A stretch of DNA of 54,201 nucleotides from Gracilibacteraceae bacterium (GCA_031266805.1 JAISAH010000008.1:1-54201), one strand, 5' to 3'. Counted from the stretch's first letter, positions 37,250 through 49,450 are shown. Translations and numbers: made by a program. The notes: generated by a model not told the origin, from the letters alone.

Positions 37250-38777
37250 TAAACCCTTTTCCGTGGCAGGAAGAATGTCTCGCCGCCTGGCTGGCCGCCG
37301 GCGGGCGCGGTATAGCCCACGTCGCTACCGGCGCGGGCAAAACGGTCATGGCTCTCATGGCGGTCAGGGCCTTGGAGGAGCGCCTCCGGACGGATCTGCG
37401 CGTTAAGGTCGTCGTGCCTAAGGTTTTTCTGGCCGCGCAGTGGGCGGAGGCCATCGTCAAAATTTACGGCGCCGCCCGCGCCGAGGTGGGAATATGCTCG
37501 GGGGCGGTCAAAGAAAGCAGCCGGAAATTCACGGTCTATGTCGTCAATACGGCTCGTCTCTGCGCCGCCCGGCATATCGCGGCGGATTTCGCGGCGGGGC
37601 GCGCGGTTTTTCTCATCGGCGACGAATGTCACCGTCTCGGCAGCGAGGAAAACGCCCATGTCTTCGATTTCCTCCCTCTGGCCGGCCCGGACAATTATTT
37701 CGCCCTCGGTCTTTCCGCGACGCCGGATTGCGAGCGCTATGAGAACGTAATCGTCCCGGCGCTCGGGCGGGAGATCTACGGCTACGATATCCGGGAAGCG
37801 GCGGCGGCGCGCGTCGTGGCTGATTTTGCGGCGCACGGCGTCGGTCTGGCCTTTACGGAGGCGGAAGCGGGTGATTATGAAGAACTGACGGAAAAACTGA
37901 GGGCCATTACCAAAAAGCTGCTGAGAAAATGCCCGTTTCTGCGCGCCCTGTCCGGGAATAAGTTTTTGGCCTGTCTGAACCGGCTGGCCGCCCAAAAAAA
38001 TGAAATAGGCTCTCTGGCGAGCGCGGTGCGTTTCTTGATGTTTCGGCGCAAAGAAATAGTCTATCTGGCGCGGACGCGGGTCCTGTGCGCGGTGGAGCTG
38101 GCCAAGCGGCAGCCGGCCGGCAGCCGGGTGATTTTTTTCCTGGAAAGGATCGAAATGGCGGACGAGCTGTACGCCGCGCTGCTCCCGGTGTATGGGGGCC
38201 GGATCTGCCGTTATCACAGCGAGATGAGCGATGAGGAAAAACGGCGGGCGCTGGACGCCTACCGGGACGGGGAAGCGCTGGCCCTGGTTTGCTGCCGCTG
38301 GATATTCCGGACACGGACGCCGGGATCATCGTCGCCTCCACCTCGGCGCCGCGCCAGCGCATACAGCGGCTGGGCCGTTTGCTCCGCCGCGGCGGCGGCC
38401 GGGCGGTCAAGGATATTTACTATTTTTATATCGCGGAATCCGTGGAGGAGCGCTTATTGCTGCCGGAACTGCCGCGGGGCGAGGACCTGTTTTTCGATCA
38501 CAGGACCGGCGCCATCGAAAATCCGCCTTATGACGCGCTGGCCGCCGGGCTGCGGGGGAAACTGGCCGCTCGCGGCGTGACCCCGCGCCTGATGGAGGAA
38601 GTGGAGCGCAATCTGCGGCTGGGGGCGATCCGGCGCGATTACCGGGAGCGGGCGGGGCCGGAATACCGGGCGGAGGAGAGGAGCGAGCGCAACTATTGGG
38701 TAACGATGCGCCTGCTAAGAGGGCAGGCGGAGGAGCGGGAGCTGGATTTGTCGGAACTGAGAGGTTTGATCTCTTGA
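37246..38777 (+). pseudogene. Superfamily-2 DNA/RNA helicase (COG1061 type), frameshifted
   Basis: The first frame encodes 'WQEECLAAWLAAGGRGIAHV', Walker A 'ATGAGKTVMALMA', 'VVPKVFLAAQW', motif II 'FLIGDECHRLGS', and motif III 'FALGLSATPD'. It then reaches 'ALALVCC' near 38290, where homology moves to a different frame ('LDIPDTDAGIIVAST', 'RIQRLGRLLRRGGG'). Relatives read 'C.aldEGlDiPd' here, so roughly 16 bases seem to have been lost. The C-terminal frame runs to 38777. An intact protein would have about 510 residues. It may be inactive, or the indel could be a sequencing error. Its stop overlaps the TTG start of priA. Confidence 0.75.
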
Positions 38778-41152
38778 CTTTATACGCGGAAGTGCTGCTT
38801 GACGTGCCGAACAGGCGGCTGGACGAAAGTTTTCACTATATTGTGCCGCCGGGGATGGACGCGCGGCCGGGAGCGATCGTGCAGGCGCCGCTGAAAAACC
38901 GGGAGGTGCGCGGGCTGGTCGCGGCCTTGCGGGAGGAACTGCCGGCGGACGCGGATTTTACGCCGCGCCCCCTCAGCGCCGTGCTGGAGGAAGATTCGCT
39001 GGTGCCGCCGGATATCCTGGCGTTGGCGGTTTGGCTGGCCGAGACGACTATTTGCCCGCTGGCCCTGAGTCTGCGGGCGGTCTGGCCGTTTTTGCGCGGA
39101 AAAGGAGAGCTGTGGTACAGCCCGGCCGGGGCGTGGGCGGTAGACGGGGACGCCGCGTCCGCCGCCGAAGAAGCGGCGGACGAACGGCGGGCCTTGGTGC
39201 GGGGCTGTCTGCGCCGGAGCCGCCGCGGGGAACTCGCGGCGAAAGTGCTGATGAGCCGCTCCGGGGTGGACGCCGCTTTTTTGCGGGAGTGCGAGGCGGC
39301 AGGGCTACTCAGACGGGAAGTCCGTTTCCCGGGCAGGCGCGCCGCGCCGGCGCCTGACGGCGCCGGCCTGGCGTCAGCGGCGGGGGGGATAGCGCCGGAG
39401 CGGCCCGGCCTCGGGGAGGCCGGGCCCCTTCCGGCGCCCGCGGGTCCAGCCGGCCGCGGGCCGGCCGGCTGGACCTCGGCGCCCCCGGGGCTGACCGGCC
39501 GGCCGGCGGCCGGCTCGGCCCCGGGGGCGATAGCCTCCCCGCCGCTGACGCCAGCCCAGGCGGACGCCTGGCGGCGCGCCGGGGAAGCCTGGGAGGGGGG
39601 GCAGGGCACCGTTCTCCTGCACGGGGTGACCGGTTCGGGTAAAACGGTGATTTACGGCCGGGCCGCCGCCGAGGTTTTAGCTAAAGGGATGCAGGCCATC
39701 ATCCTCGTGCCGGAAATTTCCCTCACTTCCCAGATCGCCGCTTTTTTCAGCGCCCATTTCGGCGCCGTCGTCGCCGTCGTCCACTCCGGGCTCCGGCCGG
39801 GAGAGAAGCTCGCCATCTGGGAAAAATGCCTGCGCGGGGAACTGCAAATAGTCGTCGGCGCCCGTTCCGCCGTTTTCGCCCCTTTTCCCCGCCTCGGCCT
39901 CATCGTCGTGGACGAGGAACACGACGGCGCTTACAAACAGGAAGAAAACCCCAAATATCACGCCCGCGACGTCGCTCGCCGCCGTCTGCCGGGCGGGCTG
40001 GTCCTCCTCGGCAGCGCCACCCCTTCGCTGGAAGCTTACGCCGCCGCCGCCCGCGGGCAGATCGCCCGCGTTTCCTTGCCGGCCCGCTACAATCAAAAAC
40101 CCATGCCGCGCGTCACGGTGGCGGATATGAAACAGGAATTAGCCACCGGCAACAACAGCGTTTTATCGCTCCCTTTGCGCGACGCGCTCACGGAGACGCT
40201 GGCCCGCGGCGAACAGGCAATCCTTTTTCTCAATCGCCGCGGCTATTCCACCTTCATTCTCTGCCGCGAATGCGGGCACGTCGTTTCCTGCCCGCGCTGC
40301 GACGTGGCCCTCACTTTTCACCAAAAAGCGGACGTCCTCCGCTGCCATTACTGCGGCCACCGGGAAACGCCGGTCAAAAACTGCCCGCGCTGCGGCAGCC
40401 GCTACATCCGTTATTTCGGCCAGGGCACCCAGAAAGTGGAAGAAGCGGTGCGGGAACTCTGGCCTCAGGCGCGGGCGCTGCGGCTGGATCGCGACGCCGC
40501 CGCGGAGGCCCGGGGGCCGGAGGAGATCGTCGCCCGTTTTCGCCGGCGGGAGGCGGATATTCTCATCGGCACGCAAATGCTGGCCAAAGGTCTGGATTTT
40601 CCGTATGTAACTCTGGTCGGCGTCGTCGCGGCGGATCAATTGCTCAACATGCCGGATTTCCGCGCCCGGGAACGGGCTTTCCAGCTTTTCACCCAAGTCG
40701 CCGGCCGGGCCGGTCGTGGGCGGCGGGAAGGCGCGGTGATATTGCAGACCTACGCGCCGGACGACCGCACGGTCCTGTGCGCCGCGGATTATAATTATGA
40801 GCTTTTCGCGCGGGAAGAGCTGGCCTACCGGAGCGAGCGCCGCTATCCCCCTTTTGCCCATATGCTGCGCCTGATGATTTTCCAGGCCGACGAAGCCCGC
40901 GCCGTCAAGGCCGCCGTCGTTCTGGCCGCCTGTCTGCAAACGGAACTGACCGCCGCCCACCCGCTCCTGCGCCTGTTCGGGCCGGCGCCGGCCGTTCTCA
41001 CCCGCCTGAAAAACGAGTACCGCTGGCAGATCATCTTACAGGGGCGCGATCCGGGGGAACTGCGCCAGGCGGCCCACCGAGGCGTCGCCGCTTTTTACCG
41101 GGAGAGCGCGGCCGGGGGGATCCGGCTCAGCCTGGACGTCGATCCGTTATGA
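38774..41152 (+). CDS. priA: Primosomal replication restart helicase PriA
   Basis: The 792-residue product has the PriA layout: N-terminal DNA-binding domain ('AEVLLDVPNRRLDESFHYIVP'), helicase motifs ('VTGSGKTVIYGR', 'ILVPEISLTSQI', 'LIVVDEEHDGAYKQ', 'VLLGSATPS'), eight Cys of the zinc sites ('CRECGHVVSCPRC', 'CHYCGH', 'CPRCGS'), and the C-terminal half ('GTQMLAKGLDFPYV', 'QVAGRAGRG'). It restarts stalled forks. A linker of about 70 Pro/Ala/Gly-rich residues around 200-260 is unusual and is encoded by palindrome-rich DNA. The TTG start at 38774 overlaps the preceding helicase stop, with GAGAGG 9 bases upstream. Confidence 0.95.
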   Translation: MTLYAEVLLDVPNRRLDESFHYIVPPGMDARPGAIVQAPLKNREVRGLVAALREELPADADFTPRPLSAVLEEDSLVPPDILALAVWLAETTICPLALSLRAVWPFLRGKGELWYSPAGAWAVDGDAASAAEEAADERRALVRGCLRRSRRGELAAKVLMSRSGVDAAFLRECEAAGLLRREVRFPGRRAAPAPDGAGLASAAGGIAPERPGLGEAGPLPAPAGPAGRGPAGWTSAPPGLTGRPAAGSAPGAIASPPLTPAQADAWRRAGEAWEGGQGTVLLHGVTGSGKTVIYGRAAAEVLAKGMQAIILVPEISLTSQIAAFFSAHFGAVVAVVHSGLRPGEKLAIWEKCLRGELQIVVGARSAVFAPFPRLGLIVVDEEHDGAYKQEENPKYHARDVARRRLPGGLVLLGSATPSLEAYAAAARGQIARVSLPARYNQKPMPRVTVADMKQELATGNNSVLSLPLRDALTETLARGEQAILFLNRRGYSTFILCRECGHVVSCPRCDVALTFHQKADVLRCHYCGHRETPVKNCPRCGSRYIRYFGQGTQKVEEAVRELWPQARALRLDRDAAAEARGPEEIVARFRRREADILIGTQMLAKGLDFPYVTLVGVVAADQLLNMPDFRARERAFQLFTQVAGRAGRGRREGAVILQTYAPDDRTVLCAADYNYELFAREELAYRSERRYPPFAHMLRLMIFQADEARAVKAAVVLAACLQTELTAAHPLLRLFGPAPAVLTRLKNEYRWQIILQGRDPGELRQAAHRGVAAFYRESAAGGIRLSLDVDPL
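39402..39475. repeat. Two palindromes inside the priA linker
   Basis: GGCCCGGCCTC/GAGGCCGGGCC (39402-39426, loop GGG) and GGTCCAGCCGGCC/GGCCGGCTGGACC (39443-39475, loop GCGGGCC). Both are perfect and in frame with the Pro/Ala/Gly-rich linker of PriA. Confidence 0.85.
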
Positions 41153-41168
41153 AAGGTCATTATTAGCG

Positions 41169-42095
41169 ATGAGAATTGTGTTTATGGGGACGCCGGAATT
41201 CGCGGCCGTGAGCCTGCGGGCGCTTATCGGCGCCGGGCACGAGGTCGCCGGGGTTTTCACCCAGCCGGATCGGCCCGCCGGCCGGGGCCGCCGCCTGAAA
41301 GAGAGCGCGGTCAAAGAACTGGCCCTGACGGCCGGGATCGAGGTTTTCCAGCCCGCTCGCTCGCGGGAGGGGGCGGAGGCCCTGCGCGCCCTGCGCCCGG
41401 AACTGATCGCCGTGGTGGCTTACGGGCAAATACTGCCGCCGGAGATCCTCGCTCTGCCGCCGGGCGGCTGCGTGAATCTGCACGCTTCGCTTTTGCCGCT
41501 GTACCGCGGCGCGGCGCCGATCCAATGGGCGCTGCTCAACGGGGAGACCGAGACCGGGGTGACGACCATGCGCATGGACGCCGGCATGGATACGGGCGAT
41601 ATTTTGCTGCAGGAAGCCTGCCCGATCCTCCCCGGCGAGGATATGGGCGCTTTGCACGACAAATTGGCGCGCTTAGGCGCGGCGCTGCTGGCGGAAACGC
41701 TGCGCCGTCTAGGGCGCGGCGGCCTGACCGCGCGGCCTCAGGGAGAAGGCGTCACCTGCGCCCCGCGGCTGGAGCGGAGCGACGAGCGGCTGCGGTGGCC
41801 GGAAGACGCCGTCAGTCTGGCCCGCCGCGTCAGGGCTTTGCGGCCGTGGCCGGGCGCGTTTACCCAGCTGCGCGGCGAGACGATAAAAGTCTGGGCGGCC
41901 GAGGTCCGGGCGGAAGAAGCACTCGGGGCAGCCGGACCGGGGGAGATCCTCCGTCTGGGGGAGAGCGGGATCCTGTGCGCCACCGGGCGCAGCGCTCTGG
42001 AGATCATGACCGTGCAGCCGGCCGGGCGCAAAAGCATGGCGGCGGCGGATTTTGCCCGGGGGCGCCGCCTTGAGCCCGGAGCGCGGTTCGGTTAA
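41169..42095 (+). CDS. fmt: Methionyl-tRNA formyltransferase
   Basis: The 308-residue product matches Fmt along its length: 'MRIVFMGTPEFAAVSL', the folate/catalytic 'NLHASLLPLYRGAAPIQWAL' with Asn103 and His105, Asp141 in 'MDAGMDTGDIL', and the C-terminal OB-like domain ('RALRPWPGAF', 'LRGETIKVWAAEV'). It formylates Met-tRNAi for translation initiation. It follows priA by 16 bases, as in the priA-def-fmt arrangement common in Firmicutes, but def is missing between them. The spacing within the plus-strand priA-fmt-recJ cluster indicates one operon. Confidence 0.96.
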   Translation: MRIVFMGTPEFAAVSLRALIGAGHEVAGVFTQPDRPAGRGRRLKESAVKELALTAGIEVFQPARSREGAEALRALRPELIAVVAYGQILPPEILALPPGGCVNLHASLLPLYRGAAPIQWALLNGETETGVTTMRMDAGMDTGDILLQEACPILPGEDMGALHDKLARLGAALLAETLRRLGRGGLTARPQGEGVTCAPRLERSDERLRWPEDAVSLARRVRALRPWPGAFTQLRGETIKVWAAEVRAEEALGAAGPGEILRLGESGILCATGRSALEIMTVQPAGRKSMAAADFARGRRLEPGARFG

Positions 42096-42178
42096 AAAAA
42101 TCTGGGGCGGCTATGAATCATCGCCAGCTTATGATATACTGTCAGGGCAGGCAAGTCGTTAAGGCGGAGGGCTGATTT

Positions 42179-42535
42179 ATGGCGGGTATAGGTCTGATTT
42201 TAGCGATTATTATCGCTTTGGCCGTGGTGATTTTTACGGTGCAAAACGCCGCGACCGTTTCCGTGAGCTTTATTTTGTGGACGGCGGACACGCCGCTGGC
42301 GGTGGTCATTTTTTGCTCGGTGCTGGCGGGCGCTTTGCTGATGTTTTGCCTGGTGCTGTATAAATCCCTGCGGGATAAATGGCGCTCGCGCCGTACCGGC
42401 AAAACGGAAGAAGCGCGGCCTAAGGATGAGGACGCCGCCGTCGTCGTCTCGCTCAGGGAATCCGCGCCGGAAGCCGGGAACGCGGAGGAGCCGGCGGCGG
42501 CGGAATCTCCGGCGCCGGATGAGCGGGGGGAATGA
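42179..42535 (+). CDS. LapA/DUF1049-like membrane protein
   Basis: The 118-residue product has two membrane segments ('IGLILAIIIALAVVIFTVQ' and 'PLAVVIFCSVLAGALLMFCL') separated by 'NAATVSVSFILWTADT', the hallmark of the LapA domain. A basic juxtamembrane stretch follows ('KSLRDKWRSRRTGK') and then an acidic, Ala/Glu/Pro-rich cytoplasmic tail. In proteobacteria relatives (LapA/YciS) help assemble LPS with LapB; in Gram-positive genomes the role is unknown. GGAGGG lies 8 bases before the ATG. It sits between fmt and recJ and ends 10 bases before recJ, so it is probably in the same operon. Confidence 0.85.
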   Translation: MAGIGLILAIIIALAVVIFTVQNAATVSVSFILWTADTPLAVVIFCSVLAGALLMFCLVLYKSLRDKWRSRRTGKTEEARPKDEDAAVVVSLRESAPEAGNAEEPAAAESPAPDERGE

Positions 42536-42545
42536 CGAATAGTTT

Positions 42546-44636
42546 ATGAAAGAAAATGAATTAAACGGCCAGATCAGGCGGCGCTGGCTCTTGCCGGCGG
42601 CGGAAAAAACAGGCGGCGCGGCGTTTTCCGCTGAAGGCGTTCCGCCGGCCGCTCTGGCGATCATGGCCCGGCGCGGCATCAAAGAGGCGCGCGCGGCGCT
42701 GGATTATCTGGCGGTGACCCCCGGCGATTTGCACTCGCCTTTTTTATTTCAGGATATGGGCAAAATCATTGCCCGCTTGGAGCTGGCCCGGCGGCGGCGG
42801 GAAAAACTGCTCATCCACGGGGATTACGACGTGGACGGGGTCACCTCCGTCGCCATGCTTTATCATGTTTTGCGGGATTCGGGCCTGGACGCCATCGCCT
42901 ACATCCCCACGCGGAGCGAGGGCTACGGGCTGCGCGCGGATACTGTCAGAAAATGCCATGAGCAGAAAGTGGCGCTGATCCTCACCGTGGACTGCGGCGT
43001 CACTTCCGTCGCCGAAGCCCGGCTGGCCAAGGAGTTGGGGGTCGACCTCATTATCACCGATCACCATGAGCCGGAGGCGGAATTGCCGGAGGCGGTCGGT
43101 ATTTTAAATCCGCGCGTTGATTCCGGTTATCCTTTCGGCTATTTAGCCGGCGTCGGGGTGGCGTTCAAACTCGTCCAGGCCATCTACGCCCGTTTGACGT
43201 CTCCGGAGGCACGCCGGCCGGAAAACGTCTGGCTGGATATGGTCGCCCTCGGCACCATCGCGGATATAGTGCCGCTGAGCGGGGAAAACCGCGTTTTGGT
43301 CAAATTGGGTCTGGAGCAGATGGCGCGCACGGAACATACCGGTCTGCGCGCGCTGCTGGCGGAATGTAATCTGAGCGATAAAAAACCCACCGCGGGGCAG
43401 ATAGCTTTTCTCGCCGCGCCGCGCGTCAACGCCGCCGGGCGCATGGATACGGCTCGCCGGGCCTTGGAACTTTTTATCACCCAAGACGACGAGGAAGCGC
43501 AGGCTTACGCGCGGGAACTGAGCCGCGAAAACACCGCCCGTCGGGAAGTGGAACAGCGGATCGTGGACGAAGTGCGCGCGGAACTGGAGCAAGGCGATTT
43601 GCCGCCGGTCATCGTCCGCTCCTCCCCGGACTGGCCGCATGGCGTTATCGGCATTGTGGCCTCTAAGATAACGGAAATATACCGCCGCCCCGTATACCTT
43701 ATCGCGGAGGAAGGCGCGCGGGCCAAGGGCTCGGCTCGCGGCGGCCTGAGCGGCTATTCGGTCGTGGGCGAGCTGAGCGCCTGCTCCGCCGATCTGGAAA
43801 ATTGGGGCGGGCATAAGGCGGCCGGCGGTTTTACCATCGCCACGGAGCGGATCCCGGCTTTGCGGGCAGCGCTGAACGAACGGGACGGCGACTGGCGAGC
43901 CGAGATCGGGATAGAGGATATCACGGCGGACGCCGTGCTGACTCCGCGGGAAATAACCTTAGAACTGGCGGCCACCCTGGAAATAATGGCCCCTTTTGGC
44001 GCCGCCAATCCCACGCCGGTTTTTTGCACGCAGAATCTCGTCGTGCTAAAAGTCGCCACTTTTGGCGATGAAGCCCATTTGCGCCTTGATCTGGGCGGGG
44101 AGGGGGTCAGGCTCACGGCCAAGGCTTTCCGCCGCGGCGAGGAAGCCGCTCTTTTCCATATGGGCGACACGGTGGATTTGCTGTATAATTTGGAAATAAA
44201 TTCCTATCAGGGGCGGGAAGAATTGCAGCTGCTCTTGCGGGATTACCGCTTCGTCTCATCTGTCCACCCCGCGCCTGAATCCAGCGCTCGCGGCCCGGAA
44301 CCGGCCATACTGACGGCGCCGCCCCTCGAATCCACCGCTCTGGCGCCGCTTGATTTTCATTTGGACAGAAAAAACCTGGCGGATTTTTACCGCCGCCTGC
44401 TCGCCGCCCGGGCCGCGAGCGGAGAGACCGTGTTTCGCTGGGAGATAGGCGACGCTTTTCCGCTGCCGGAGTCAGAAATGCTCAAGATTTTTTTTGAACT
44501 CGGCCTAGTGGAATGGCAGGGCGGAGCAAACCCTTATCAATTGACGGCGCCGCCGCAGGAGAAGAAGCTGGCTCTGGAAAACTCGCTGCGTTTTCGCTAT
44601 TGGAATGGGAGCGCGCCACCGAGTGAAATTAGGTAA
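42546..44636 (+). CDS. recJ: Single-stranded-DNA-specific exonuclease RecJ
   Basis: The 696-residue product has the DHH phosphoesterase motifs: 'HGDYDVDGVTSVAM' (Asp93, Asp95, Asp97), 'LILTVDCGVTS' (Asp149), 'DLIITDHHEPE' (DHH 172-174). The DHHA1 motif 'WGGHKAAGGFTI' and an OB-like C-terminal domain ('MAPFGAANPTPVF', 'DLLYNLEINSYQGREELQL') follow, with a further ~100-residue extension ('FHLDRKNLADFYRRLL') of the Firmicute type. It degrades 5' ends in recombination and repair. The ribosome site is weak, so translation may be coupled to the LapA-like gene upstream. Confidence 0.95.
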   Translation: MKENELNGQIRRRWLLPAAEKTGGAAFSAEGVPPAALAIMARRGIKEARAALDYLAVTPGDLHSPFLFQDMGKIIARLELARRRREKLLIHGDYDVDGVTSVAMLYHVLRDSGLDAIAYIPTRSEGYGLRADTVRKCHEQKVALILTVDCGVTSVAEARLAKELGVDLIITDHHEPEAELPEAVGILNPRVDSGYPFGYLAGVGVAFKLVQAIYARLTSPEARRPENVWLDMVALGTIADIVPLSGENRVLVKLGLEQMARTEHTGLRALLAECNLSDKKPTAGQIAFLAAPRVNAAGRMDTARRALELFITQDDEEAQAYARELSRENTARREVEQRIVDEVRAELEQGDLPPVIVRSSPDWPHGVIGIVASKITEIYRRPVYLIAEEGARAKGSARGGLSGYSVVGELSACSADLENWGGHKAAGGFTIATERIPALRAALNERDGDWRAEIGIEDITADAVLTPREITLELAATLEIMAPFGAANPTPVFCTQNLVVLKVATFGDEAHLRLDLGGEGVRLTAKAFRRGEEAALFHMGDTVDLLYNLEINSYQGREELQLLLRDYRFVSSVHPAPESSARGPEPAILTAPPLESTALAPLDFHLDRKNLADFYRRLLAARAASGETVFRWEIGDAFPLPESEMLKIFFELGLVEWQGGANPYQLTAPPQEKKLALENSLRFRYWNGSAPPSEIR

Positions 44637-44638
44637 TT

Positions 44639-44946
44639 ATGGCCAGTTATTATGCCTTTCCGGACTCAGGCACGGCCCATGAAAAAATAACAGATTTTGC
44701 GGAGTTCACGGCTTTGGAACAGCAGCCCATGGCCATGGCGGATTGGATAGCCGCGTTGGACAATCAAATCGTCGCTTTGCGCCGCGAAGTATTAAGAGGG
44801 ACGGGGCGCGTCTCCCATAAACAGGCTATAGAAAAAGCCGCGAAAGAATTCGCGATTTACCGCGAACGCGAAATGAAGCAGCTGGAAAGCGATTTCGACC
44901 GCGCCGTTAAGGAATTTGCCAAACTGAACCCGCCACGGAAAGCGAC

Positions 44947-44950
<4 letters not shown>
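44639..44950 (+). CDS. RhuM-family C-terminal fragment
   Basis: The 103-residue product aligns with the last ~85 residues of the RhuM protein at 709 ('DFAEFTALEQQPMAMADWI' versus 'DFAELQALEERAMTMAEWI', and a shared 'QLESDFDRAVKE' end) but lacks the DNA-binding and core regions. The match is partial and spread with substitutions, so the copies are old paralogues rather than a recent duplication. The first 18 residues ('MASYYAFPDSGTAHEKIT') are not RhuM-like. It begins 2 bases after the recJ stop and overlaps the convergent ppdK end by 4 bases. It is a remnant, or possibly a functional small protein made from the tail. Confidence 0.7.
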
Positions 44951-47601
<2,651 letters not shown>

Positions 47602-47640
47602 ACAGCTCATCCCATCCCTTCTATAATAAAAATGATTTGC

Positions 47641-48465
47641 TCACGTTTTTTTAATATCCTGCCGTTTATACACGGTTTGGAGGATGATGCCGGCCGTTTC
47701 CTCCACCGCCTTGTTCGTCGTGTCGATCACCATGCAGCCGATGCGTTTCATGGTATTTTCCGCGTATTCCAGCTCTTCCACGATGCGGTTATATTTGGCG
47801 TAGTTGGACGACATGTCCATGCCCATGGATTTGAGGCGCTCGCTGCGGATGGAGTTCAGTTTTTCCGGACTGAGCACCAGACCGAAGACATTTTGCGGCG
47901 AAGCGAGAAACAGTTCCCGCGGCGGCGCTACTTCTGGCACAAGGGGGATGTTGGCGGTTTTGACTCCCTTATGGGCCAGATACATGCTGAGCGGGGTTTT
48001 TGAGGTGCGCGACACGCCGATCAGCACGACATCCGCGTAAAGAGCGCCGCGCGGGTCTTTGCCGTCGTCATATTTCACGGCGAATTCCACCGCCTCGATT
48101 TTGCGAAAATACTGTTCGTCCACGCGATGCGTTATATTAGGCACGCTTTGCGGCGCCATGCCGAGCTTGGTGCTCAGGGCGCTGATGAGCGGGCTGAGGA
48201 TATCGATGGCCACAAGGTTTTTTTCCCGCGCCCGCCGGTCGAGATAGACGCGCAGCGGATTCATCACCATCGTGTAAATGAGGATGGCGTCCACCGAAGC
48301 GGCCTCGTCGATGATCTCGTCGATATGCGCTTCCGTCTGCACATAAGAATTACGGCGGAATTCCGAGTGGGACAGGTCAAATTGGGCGGCGGCGGCTTTA
48401 TAAACCAGCTCCGCCGTTTCCCCCAAGGCGTCCGATATAACATAGACGACGGGGATGTCAGGCAT
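47641..48465 (-). CDS. ppsR: PPDK regulatory protein (DUF299 kinase/pyrophosphorylase)
   Basis: The 274-residue product matches the bifunctional regulator family of PPDK and PEP synthase: 'VYVISDALGETAELV' at the N-terminus, the P-loop 'GVSRTSKTPLS' (150-160), and 'VFGLVLSPEKLNSIR'. It switches PPDK off by ADP-dependent phosphorylation of the Thr next to the catalytic His, and on again by Pi-dependent dephosphorylation. The TTAGGAGGA site precedes the ATG. It is upstream of ppdK on the same strand with a 39-base gap, so the two form an operon, and the visible Thr in 'GGMTSHAAV' of PPDK is its target. Confidence 0.94.
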   Translation of the reverse strand: MPDIPVVYVISDALGETAELVYKAAAAQFDLSHSEFRRNSYVQTEAHIDEIIDEAASVDAILIYTMVMNPLRVYLDRRAREKNLVAIDILSPLISALSTKLGMAPQSVPNITHRVDEQYFRKIEAVEFAVKYDDGKDPRGALYADVVLIGVSRTSKTPLSMYLAHKGVKTANIPLVPEVAPPRELFLASPQNVFGLVLSPEKLNSIRSERLKSMGMDMSSNYAKYNRIVEELEYAENTMKRIGCMVIDTTNKAVEETAGIILQTVYKRQDIKKT

Positions 48466-48586
48466 GATGATGATTCCTCCTAATCTATAATTCCTTTACC
48501 GCTACCGCAGGCACATGGTGGCGGCTTCGTCATTGTATTGCATTGATCCTCCAAGTTTATGATCACCATGCGCGTTTATTATCCTG

Positions 48587-48859
48587 TCATTCCAAAAGGC
48601 CATTTACGCTGCTGTTTTTTACGTTAGCACTCTCTTTTTTGTGAAGCAGATCGGGTTCATCCACGGTTCTCATCAGTTCCTGGATCATATCAGAATATAC
48701 ATTGTTGGTTCCGTTCCGTAATTCTGTCCAAAGTTTCTCAATTTCGTTCATAGTGATAAAGTGATCCGCGTCGGAAGTTCCTGCTCGAAATTTTGTTATA
48801 AATTCATCGATTAACCGCTCAATTTCGGCGATTCTTGCGTCTGATGATTTGTCACTCAT
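48587..48859 (-). CDS. Small acidic helical protein of unknown function
   Basis: The 90-residue product is predicted largely helical and acidic ('ARIAEIERLIDEFITKFRAG', 'MIQELMRTVDEPDLLHKK'). I recognise no domain. A strong GGAGGTG ribosome site lies before the ATG, which supports expression. It is transcribed towards ppsR but 121 bases away, so it may be separate. A role as regulator or partner is possible but not shown by the sequence. Confidence 0.6.
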   Translation of the reverse strand: MSDKSSDARIAEIERLIDEFITKFRAGTSDADHFITMNEIEKLWTELRNGTNNVYSDMIQELMRTVDEPDLLHKKESANVKNSSVNGLLE

Positions 48860-48957
48860 TTCACTGACACCTCCTCGTTTGATGCCAGTATATCATTTCC
48901 TATCTGATTTGTATATACACCAATTTTTTACAGCCGCCCCCGCAGATTCGCTTCCCC

Positions 48958-48986
48958 TTGACAAAACACAGATTTTTCTGTAGTAT
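48958..48986 (+). promoter_or_regulatory. Promoter of desulfoferrodoxin
   Basis: TTGACA (48958-48963) and TAGTAT (48981-48986) with a 17-base spacer, 55 bases upstream of the start. I see no PerR-box-like palindrome around it. Confidence 0.7.
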
Positions 48987-49041
48987 TTCAGGAAGGAACT
49001 TTGACAAACAAGCTGGATTTTTATAACGGAGGTGCTAAATA

Positions 49042-49422
49042 ATGCCAGAACAAAAATTTTTCAAATGTAATCACTGCGGGACTCTTGTCGGGATGCTCAA
49101 CGACGGCGGCGTAAAAATAGTTTGCTGTGGAGAGCCGATGGTCGAGCTGAAGGCGAACACGACCGACGCCGCGAAAGAAAAACATGTCCCGGTCGCGGTC
49201 AAAACAGGTGATCTGATCAAAGTGAGCGTCGGCAGCGTCGCGCATCCGATGCAGGAAGAACATTTCATCGAATGGATCTATGTACAAACGACAAAAGGCG
49301 GGCAGCGCAAAATCCTGCGGCCGGGCGCGGAACCGGCGGCGGCTTTTGTCCTGACCGACGACGAGGCGATCGCGGTTTACGCCTATTGCAATCTGCACGG
49401 ACTCTGGAAAATAACCCTCTAA
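49042..49422 (+). CDS. dfx: Desulfoferrodoxin (superoxide reductase)
   Basis: The 126-residue product is a two-iron desulfoferrodoxin. Centre I has Cys9, Cys12, Cys28 and Cys29 ('CNHCG', 'VCCGEPM'). Centre II has His48 ('EKHVPV'), His68 ('AHPM'), His74 ('EEHFIEW'), Cys116 and His119 ('YCNLHGLW'), with Glu46 next to the site. It reduces superoxide to peroxide without producing oxygen and is typical of anaerobes and microaerophiles. GGAGGTG lies 7 bases before the ATG, and a consensus promoter and a strong terminator bracket the gene, so it is a single-gene unit. Confidence 0.97.
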   Translation: MPEQKFFKCNHCGTLVGMLNDGGVKIVCCGEPMVELKANTTDAAKEKHVPVAVKTGDLIKVSVGSVAHPMQEEHFIEWIYVQTTKGGQRKILRPGAEPAAAFVLTDDEAIAVYAYCNLHGLWKITL

Positions 49423-49450
49423 TCAATGCTTCCCTGATCCCGCGGCAAAA

